Below the pieces are notes generated by a model, which searched no databases, was not told the DNA's origin, and saw only the letters and a program-made list of their open reading frames with translations. The position numbers were made by a program, and so were the translations under genes. This document shows, piece after piece, positions 57,215 to 64,000 of a stretch of 64,000 bases of DNA. The first letter of the stretch is position 1. Each line of letters starts with the position of its first letter. Source of the stretch: Polytrichum commune (taxonomy: Eukaryota > Streptophyta > Polytrichopsida > Polytrichales > Polytrichaceae); NCBI GenBank assembly GCA_950295325.1, contig OX485805.1:12684501-12748500 (forward strand). The letters are read 5' to 3'.

Positions 57215-57500
57215 TGCCGAAGTAGACTAATGCGGAGGCAAAACTTGTTGTGGAAGGAAGGGTGTAGTGTCCTCGAATCAACCACACTCTTACTCTACCA
57301 ACAAGAGATGCTCACCCTAACCTCCTGTCACTCGGCATTACCGTAGTGATCTGCACGCCACCACACATACACACAGATAGGGTTAATTTATGCAGTGAGC
57401 CCCATCCTTTCACATTTCAATGGTGACTCTACCATCTGTGAAGAAAAGCATCCTGTGTGTAGTCTTGGTGCGCTTCTAATCCTGGTTGAAACAAATGGAA
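57215..57500 (-). promoter_or_regulatory. 5' leader of LysM paralogue (unit A)
   Basis: A donor-like GTGAGCATCTCTTG whose G is at 57315 and an ATTAG acceptor-like site 13 bases before the ATG suggest a short 5' UTR intron of about 90 bp. The same donor context occurs in units B and C and in the LysM kinase leader. Confidence 0.45.
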
Positions 57501-58240
57501 CTCTTGAAGATCGCCATTGCCGAAATTTGATCGAAGGCAATCCTGTGGTTGCTGCAGCAAGGAATTAGTGTCACCGAGTCAACCACACTACGAGCCTTCG
57601 AACAAGCGAATCTCACCCTAAAATTTCATCACTCGGCATTACCGCCCAACTCTGTAGCAGTACGACTCCCTCCTCTGCAACACGCGCGCACACACACACA
57701 GAGGGTTAATTGATGCAAGAAGCTCCAGACTTACAAGCTTAAATTTCAATGGTGACTCTACTATCTGCGATCCACCCCGTCACTGTGAAGAAATACATGT
57801 GTCATCCTGGGTGCGCATCTAATTCCGATCGGAAGAAATGGGGCTACATCGGTGAAGCAAAGGTGCGGCAACTCTGCTGCTGCTGCTTCTTGAAGATCTT
57901 CATTACCGAAGAGATATACTAATCTCGAGGCAAAGCTTGTGGAAGGAAGAATTCCCGAATCAGCCACAATCTAACGCCTTTAACAAAGAGATTCTTACCT
58001 TAAAATCCTATCAAGACGTCACAGCCCTGTGCACTACCGCCGAACTCTGTAGCAGTACGGTTCCCTACAAGCGACAGGAAATCTAAAGTACAAACAGACA
58101 GACAGGCAGAGTAAATTTTATACAAATAAGCTCCCTGTCGCATTTCAATCGTGACTCTACCACCTGCGACCTCTCCACTGTGAAGAAAAGCACTGGTGCG
58201 CATCTAATTCGAATCGGATGGAAATGGAGCTGGGCCAATC
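57500..58240 (-). pseudogene. Two tandem fossil copies of LysM start region (units B, C)
   Basis: Unit B (about 57503-57850) and unit C (about 57844-58240) repeat the leader of the LysM gene. Shared blocks: CATTTCAATGGTGACTCTAC/CATTTCAATCGTGACTCTAC, ACTGTGAAGAAA, TCGGCATTACCG, AACTCTGTAGCAGTACG. Unit C keeps an ATG at 57903 and 19 codons (MKIFKKQQQQSCRTFASPM, stop TAG 57846-57844) clearly homologous to MATFRRQQQQ...FASPI. Unit B keeps an ATG at 57517 (MAIF...). Conserved donors lie at 57616 and 57998. Confidence 0.88.
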
Positions 58241-59462
58241 TTTGGGCCCGTCACAAGTATGTAACCCTATTCGAAGTACTATTCCGGTGTCTTAGTGAAT
58301 GATCGAGACTCAGAGAGATTGCACCACCTTGGCCCTTGAACGGAGATTGTTGCACCTGGATGGTACCCTCATTGCCATCTTTGTCTTACTCGATGAGTAC
58401 AAACTACATACTGCAGGCACGAAGCTCGAATCATGTCTATATTGAAAATGCTTCTAGACCCGCCGAGTACAAGCAAGTCGAGCTTATAAACTCTCACGAA
58501 TGAACCTTCCAGGGCGACCCAGAAATTCGATCTTTTCTTCAGCAACACCCATCATCCCGATTCGACATGTCGAAGCGAAAACAGTAACAAAGCTCACAGC
58601 ACCATTCCGTTGCAACAATCGACCTTAAAATTCTTCCAGCAACAAGACAGACACAAAAATTTTTTTGCACAGATGTTCCTCACCAAACACTCCAAAAGTC
58701 ACCCACCCCTCAGTAAACTGGCACTTGAGGAGGACTTAAATGCCGCCAAGACCGACAGACCGATATGTTAAAAAGATTCAAACACCAAACTCACCTTCAC
58801 AAACCTCCGAACAAACTCAACCAACAAATGTGCCCAGCCCAACCTCTCTCTCTGCGTGCTCCCGCATCTCCAATCAATGATCCGAGGCTCCAATTCAACC
58901 GCTAATGACTGGCCACAGATTTTCAACCCAAGCTGACGACGACGACGACAACAACAACAGCAGCAGCTGCAGGGAGCCACTACAGCAGCAGAGAGTAGAA
59001 TTCTATTAAACATGCACCACTGGAGTGGCTATTGAATGATGATGGTCTTGGTCACAATAAATGATTAAAGGAAGGATTTGTGGAGCCCGGCCGGTCGGGA
59101 GCAAAGCCAAGTTCGGCGAAGAAGACGAAGCAGCTCATGATGATAATGAAAGACTGTGTTGACTGGCTCTGTGTGGCTGAAATGTACATGATGGGTACAT
59201 ACTCCGACGTGGCCATCGGTAAGTAAGTGGAGGGGTCAAATGGAAAGGGAGCCATTCTAGAAAGAGAGAAAAACTAGGCTCCACACTTAAACAGTAGTCT
59301 GTGTGTGGATAGTAGTGTCATACTATAATCACTTTTTTTATGATACGGATTCGGACTCGGAGGTAGTGGACGTAGTAGGTGCCATATTTAAGCCTCTATT
59401 TTAGGGTTTGATTGCATAAGGGTCAGGGTCCGGGTCCGGGTCCAAAAACACACACACGCACA
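58241..59462. other. No gene seen; distal upstream region of LysM paralogue
   Basis: Contains the shared 14-base W-box block at 59152-59165, trinucleotide runs near 58934-58968 and a short GGGTCC repeat near 59426-59442. Open frames at 58768-59013 and 59052-59255 (-) have no recognised domain. Confidence 0.45.
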
Positions 59463-59470
59463 CCGCAAGG

Positions 59471-59696
59471 CAGTGATCAGGGAGATTTTTGGGCATAATC
59501 GGTTGAGATCCTAGTGTTTGCAAGTCCAACCGGTTACATGTTGACATCTTTCGGTTTTCCTTTATCAAATTGGGGTATATTCTATAAATTCCTCTAAAAT
59601 GATCATTAATTTTCCTGCAGTCTTGAACTTCAACCGGTTATTTCTCAAACTCAACCGGTTCATCTGTAACTAACTACCGGTTCTCCCCGATCATAG
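59471..59696 (-). mobile_element. hAT-type MITE, copy 8, with 8-bp TSD
   Basis: 226 bp, CAGTGATCAGGGAG to CTCCCCGATCATAG, flanked by an exact 8-bp duplication CCGCAAGG (59463-59470, 59697-59704). Confidence 0.96.
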
Positions 59697-59718
59697 CCGC
59701 AAGGTATGTGGGTGTTAG

Positions 59719-62150
59719 GGCCACTTCACACACGAGCCAAGGGCCATGACCATGGAATGGTGAGGGCCTTTGACTATCATCCAAAGGCCATACCATGGGT
59801 GTTAGGCTACCCATTGTGTGTGGGGAGGGGTCCTCAAACATAGTGTGAAGTGAGAATGGACCATGTTGAGGGACCGTTGCATATTTTATTTATTATTGGG
59901 AAAAGAGGGGCAATCCTACCTCACTACCTACATATCTTCATTCTCTTCTTTTTTTCACTTTCTTTTTGAAATTTACATCGGTGAGGAAGGAAAAGAGAGC
60001 ATGATGGATCGTATTGAGAGAAGAGGGAAGATTCTTATTGCATTGGCTTTATATTGGTGGTTGCACATGATTGTGAAACATGTGCTTGATATGCAAGCAT
60101 TGGCACTCAATGGAGAATGGGAAAATGCCTTGATTTTGAGCATTTGCTTTGAGGGTATAAGATGAGCAGTCGTAGTGTGTGGGCATTTGAAAGAAATGTA
60201 GGGTTCACCGATAGGTTACTATTGGGTTATTTTACGGAAAAAAATGTTCAAACAAAGGACTTGTGTATGTCACAACACATTCAAGTTTCTTTGTGAGATG
60301 TTAGGTCCATATTTGCAGAGAAATAATGCATATATGAGAGAGACAATTTTAGTTGAGAGAAGAACTGCAATGTCATTACAGAGGCTTGGGATTGGAAATA
60401 CTTTGTGTACTATACGAGAGGTATATGGGGTGGTTGAAAGTAAAAATTTAGATATAGTTAGGAATTTTTGTAGATTGGTAAGAGTGCATTTGCAAGAAAC
60501 TTTTATACAATTTCCAAGTCCAACTCGGTTTAGGATTTTAGTTCAAGAATTTGAGGCCCTTCATGAAATTCCTCACATTATAGGAACAATCAATCGATCT
60601 CGCATTCTGATCATTGTACTTGTAATTGGAAGAGAGAATTATTATTGTAGAAAACACATTTCATTCGGCTTTATTGCAAGATATAATAAATACAAAATGT
60701 GTTTTTTGGGATTACGAATTTGGATGGGTAGAAAGTTTGTACAATTGGACATTGTTTCAATTGACAAAAATTGGAAAAATTGCATTACAGACAAATTCTT
60801 ACTTTATAAGCTTATTGGAAATTGTGCATATCCAATATGGCCGTGAATTTACAGCCCATTTAAAAGATATGCAAAAGATTTAGAAGGCTTACAAGGTTAC
60901 AAAGCAAATTTTGAAAGTTCTACTTGTATGTTGCGTACCTCTCCATGAGGAGTGTCCGAAACACCATGGGCACAAGGGGGACTCCGGAGTGACACTTGGG
61001 ACTTATGACGCCGTTGGTGAATGGGCCCAAATGATCATAGTGTGGGCGAGGGCCCCGGGCGCCGAAAGTGTCTCCCATCCATAGAGACTAGGAGGCACGA
61101 GGATAAGGCCATGAGCTATGCTTAGCTTATGGCGTGTAAATTCTAGAATGTTCAAAAACACCTCAATCGGAGGTCTGAGCTAGAAGATATGGCAATTTGA
61201 GTGGGGCGTTGTCCCGGGACATTGCCCTGGTGCATCAGTGGCCTAGAAGTGATTCCCGGGACTACCAAGATTTGAACATGCATAACTTCCTCAATACTTG
61301 TCTGAATGGAGCAAGTGAGATTTCCATTAGCATCTACGTGAAGCGTAAATGAAGATGGAATGGTCGCTTGTTAGCATCAGATATTATATAAGGAAGTTAT
61401 GATGGTCTGAAGTTGCTGGGGGCTTCTAGCTCCAACGGCTAAGGGAAAATGTCTACTTGGCTCCAACTCTTGGTAGAGAGACAAAAGGTTTCTTGACGAT
61501 GGTGTAGGGGCCCTTAAAAAATCCTAGAGGCTTACATTGGTGAGGTGGTGTGGCCTCACCCACCCGAGGCCGAATGGCATGGCCTCCATGGGCTTTGGTC
61601 CAATGTGAGGGCATAGTTGCCTAATACGATTCGGGTTGTTATAGTGTTGCTCCGGCTATGCGATGATCAACATAAGATTGGATTTTTATAGATAGAAGTC
61701 CACATCTAAGAATCGGCTATCGATTAAGAGGATGAGTTCCAAAAGCAAAATAGAAAGGTTGGTTTTCCTCTTATGAAGTATAAGGTCCTGGGTAGGAGAA
61801 GCTAATCATTAGCATGGCAGAATGTGAACGGTTAGCGTTCATGCCCCTTGCTAGAAATGAAAATGGTCAAGATGGTTAAGGGGAATTAGCAAGGGTTGCG
61901 ATATCGTATCTATGTAAAACATGCTTTCAGAATCTTAAAAGACAGATGGTGAATCATTATGAGAAGAATTGATATACCATTACGGCATATGGCTGATATA
62001 GTTGCTACATGTATTGTACTACATAATATGTGTACAATTGGAAATAACAAATTTGATATGTAATGGATAATAGAAATAGAGAGAATATTAAATAGACGTA
62101 TAAATAGTAGATTATTGAAAGAAAAAAAGAAATAAGGGTTGAATTAATAG
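59719..62150 (+). pseudogene. PIF/Harbinger transposase fossil, interrupted
   Basis: An end motif GGCCACTTCACACACG at 59719 (after TTAG) matches the MITE at 23.35 kb. The N-terminal region (about 60001-60165: MDRIERRGKILIALALYWWL, VLDMQALALNGEWENAL) stops at 60163-60165. Another frame (60244-60846) has CHNTFKFLCEMLGPYLQR, MSLQRLGIGNTLCTIREVYG and FQ-like ETFIQFPSPTRF, and the frame then shifts near 60640 to HSALLQDIINTKCVFWDYEF, the DDE region of Harbinger (DDE_Tnp_4) proteins. After a 979-bp insert the C-terminal part resumes at about 61916 (MRRIDIPLRHMADIVATCIV, LHNMC) with in-frame stops. At least two frameshifts, three stops and one insertion make it inactive. The right terminal repeat was not found. 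Confidence 0.88.
60932..61910. mobile_element. 979-bp insertion in Harbinger fossil, solo-LTR candidate
   Basis: The transposase homology breaks off at 60931 and resumes near 61916, flanked by a 5-bp duplication TATGT (60927-60931, 61911-61915). 5-bp duplications are typical of LTR retrotransposons. The insert starts TG but ends TC instead of CA, is more GC-rich than its host and has no open frame, so a decayed solo LTR is the best but unproven reading. Confidence 0.6.
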
Positions 62151-64000
62151 TAATAGGTAATATCAAAATAATCAGTATTACAAAAAATAATGCAAAAAAA
62201 AGATGTTGAAGAAAACACTAAAAATATCTTAATAAAAAAAATAAAAAAAACTTTATTGTTGGAAGCTACAAAAATGCATAAAGTAATAGCCAAATTTTTA
62301 TGGCAAATAAAAATCCAAAAAAATCAAACATACAGTTCTAAGATATAAATATTGATTATGATGTGTGAATACCTATAATTTTTGTACAAAGGTTGTCATA
62401 TAAGCATCCACCCAAATTACCAAGGTACAAGATCTTGGAGCTTTTGATACCAATGTAAAGCCTCTCAACAAGAAAGAGGAAAAATAAATAAAAGGCATGT
62501 TCCACCTAACCTTGAGCCTTATATACTTATAGGAACTAAGAGTTGAAGCTCCCTTCAACTAGTCCTCAAGCATATAGTTGATTGGCTCTTCCTCCCTACT
62601 TTTGGGGTGAGTTAAGTGGTCTTAACAAACGGTTGTTACTTACGAGGTGAGAATATGCTATTTTGTGCATGGAGAGGCTCGATTTGGGCCTCTCAGATGT
62701 TTAAAAGTTAAGGGGTGCGTGTGTAGTGTTTAGTTACTTTTCACAATCAGGCACCTTTATTTGAATGGTGTGTGGTTTGGTGTGGATCTCATAACAAACA
62801 TCATATACATATACATGTTCAAACGAGATTGTACTACGTCTCAAGATTTCATTAACTACTCTACATTCATTAGGCAACACAATTGGGAGGGCTTATGATT
62901 TTTTTGTTGATGTTTGTTTCATCATACATTTTTTAGTAATGAAACACAAACCCAAAGAGGTAAAGATTGATTAATAGAAGGTGAAGATCAAGAAAACGAA
63001 CCCACTTAACACCCGCCTACCTTAATGGACCTTATTTTCCAACTCCATATTGGGTTCTCAAACCACAAGGGATATTTTCTTGAGTGAGGACTGCTAAGAA
63101 TTGATGGGAAATGGTGCCATGTTAGTGTCACTTCATTAGTTTAATACCTTGGATCCGGACCCGAGAGTACACTCGTGTGGTCCAAATATATATTCTTGAC
63201 CAAAAGGATCATTTAAATTTGGACTTTCTTTAGTCTCACACCCTAGTATAATCTCACCCTAAGTACTATGTTGTCGGCTTTATTAGGGTAACGACGTTAT
63301 CACAAGGGGGAGGCACCATTCCAACGTGTGCAGACGTACGGTGTTCTTTGGACATGTCCACTAAACCGAAATTTGGCTTCTAAACTAACAACTTCAAGCA
63401 TATTTTGTTGGCAACCCTAGGTCACCATAGTTGTACATATCATATAATATTGTCAACAATCAATGAAACTTGATGTATTTATGGTACTTCAACATAAAAT
63501 TATCTAAGGGAAAACTTGTAATAATATGGCTATGGGTCCTTTTATAAAGAAAACAAATTTACTTGTTCTATACATATTAAGGTTTATTTTTTCCAATATG
63601 AGATCTTCAAGCTTTTTTTGGTTGTTTATTTTATTTATTTTCCTTCTAAAAAACCTTATGTTCATGTTCTTAGATCCTTTTGTCAAGATTGAAATGTCTC
63701 ATTTGTAATTAGTTGACATTCTATTTTCTAGAAATTTTTATATATTTTTTACAACATTTTTTTTGGACCAAAATGAACAAATGTATATTGTTGTTGCGTG
63801 GATAGTGTAGTATATGTCATTGAAATCGAGCTTTATGAATACGAGGGTTGCGTAAATACGATTGGAATGGGTCAAAATTATACGTTGAGTTGGTCAACCC
63901 TCAAGTATGGATTTGAACAACCCCAAAAGTTCCCCCTATGTATACCCCCGGATACTTCCAACTAAAGCAATATTTCCTATCCTCCGCATGCCTACATTTG
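62151..64000. other. No gene seen; dispersed repeat at 62.7-62.88 kb
   Basis: AT-rich spacer with A-runs near 62160-62320. 62720-62880 matches the 25.2-26.0 kb family (TTTGAATGGTGTGTGGTTTG). Opposed open frames near 63504-63708 are not credible genes. Confidence 0.45.

Noticed and set aside
56730-57287. 185-residue and other frames antisense or alternate to the LysM paralogue
   Set aside because: Shadows of a well-supported coding frame with signal peptide and LysM motifs.
60932-61910. Firm call of an LTR retrotransposon
   Set aside because: Only the 5-bp duplication and TG start fit. The CA end, primer-binding site, second LTR and coding region were not found, so it is listed only as a candidate.
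1-64000. CRISPR arrays, operons, phage or other prokaryotic systems
   Set aside because: Repeats are microsatellites or MITEs without spacer architecture, and the genes are spliced and plant-type.

Overview
The window is nuclear DNA of a land plant: AT-rich, gene-poor and full of small transposable elements. The evidence is spliced genes with GT-AG introns, a LysM receptor-like kinase of the plant LYR type, an ESD4-type SUMO protease and degenerate plant-type TTTAGGG telomere-like repeats. A vanadium-haloperoxidase-like gene beside the LysM genes would fit a seed-free plant (bryophyte, lycophyte or fern), but that is an inference. I see no bacterial or organellar gene.

Four cellular genes are supported. 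(1) A nine-exon SUMO protease on the + strand (28716-32985) with a full catalytic tetrad. (2) A haloperoxidase/PAP2-like gene on the - strand (37439-38840) that keeps the vanadate-binding Arg and His but has Thr where the acid-base His is expected. (3) A two-exon LysM receptor-like kinase on the - strand (46309-48846) with pseudokinase features (reduced P-loop, NFG instead of DFG). (4) A paralogue of its ectodomain on the - strand (56306-57214) that stops after a hydrophobic tail and has no kinase, probably a GPI-anchored LysM protein. The two LysM genes could work together at the plasma membrane as a chitin or lipo-chitooligosaccharide sensor. That is inferred from family and proximity, not shown.

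The rest is mobile-element debris: a broken hAT transposase (16.8-17.7 kb), a broken PIF/Harbinger transposase (59.9-62.1 kb) split by a 979-bp insertion, and many MITEs. Several can be delimited exactly from target-site duplications: a 226-bp hAT family with 8-bp duplications (three exact, one 7/8), a 214-217-bp TA-flanked family, a family with AGAGTTATCC ends and 3-bp duplications, and PIF-like elements. Nesting is common: a SINE and two TA-MITEs sit inside hAT MITEs, and a GC-rich MITE sits inside another MITE.

Three of the four genes carry degenerate tandem copies of their own ends or leaders, and the fourth (the SUMO protease) has an internal coding duplication. The LysM gene at 56-57 kb has three tandem leader/start regions, the LysM kinase has a fossil second 3' end, and the haloperoxidase has duplicated 5' and 3' flanks.

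Regions: 1-27.7 kb repeats and one transposase fossil; 27.8-33.4 kb SUMO protease; 37.0-39.3 kb haloperoxidase; 39.3-45.3 kb nested MITEs; 45.3-50.1 kb LysM kinase; 50.1-55.8 kb repeats and AT-rich spacer; 55.8-59.3 kb LysM paralogue with tandem fossils; 59.4-64 kb MITE, Harbinger fossil and spacer.
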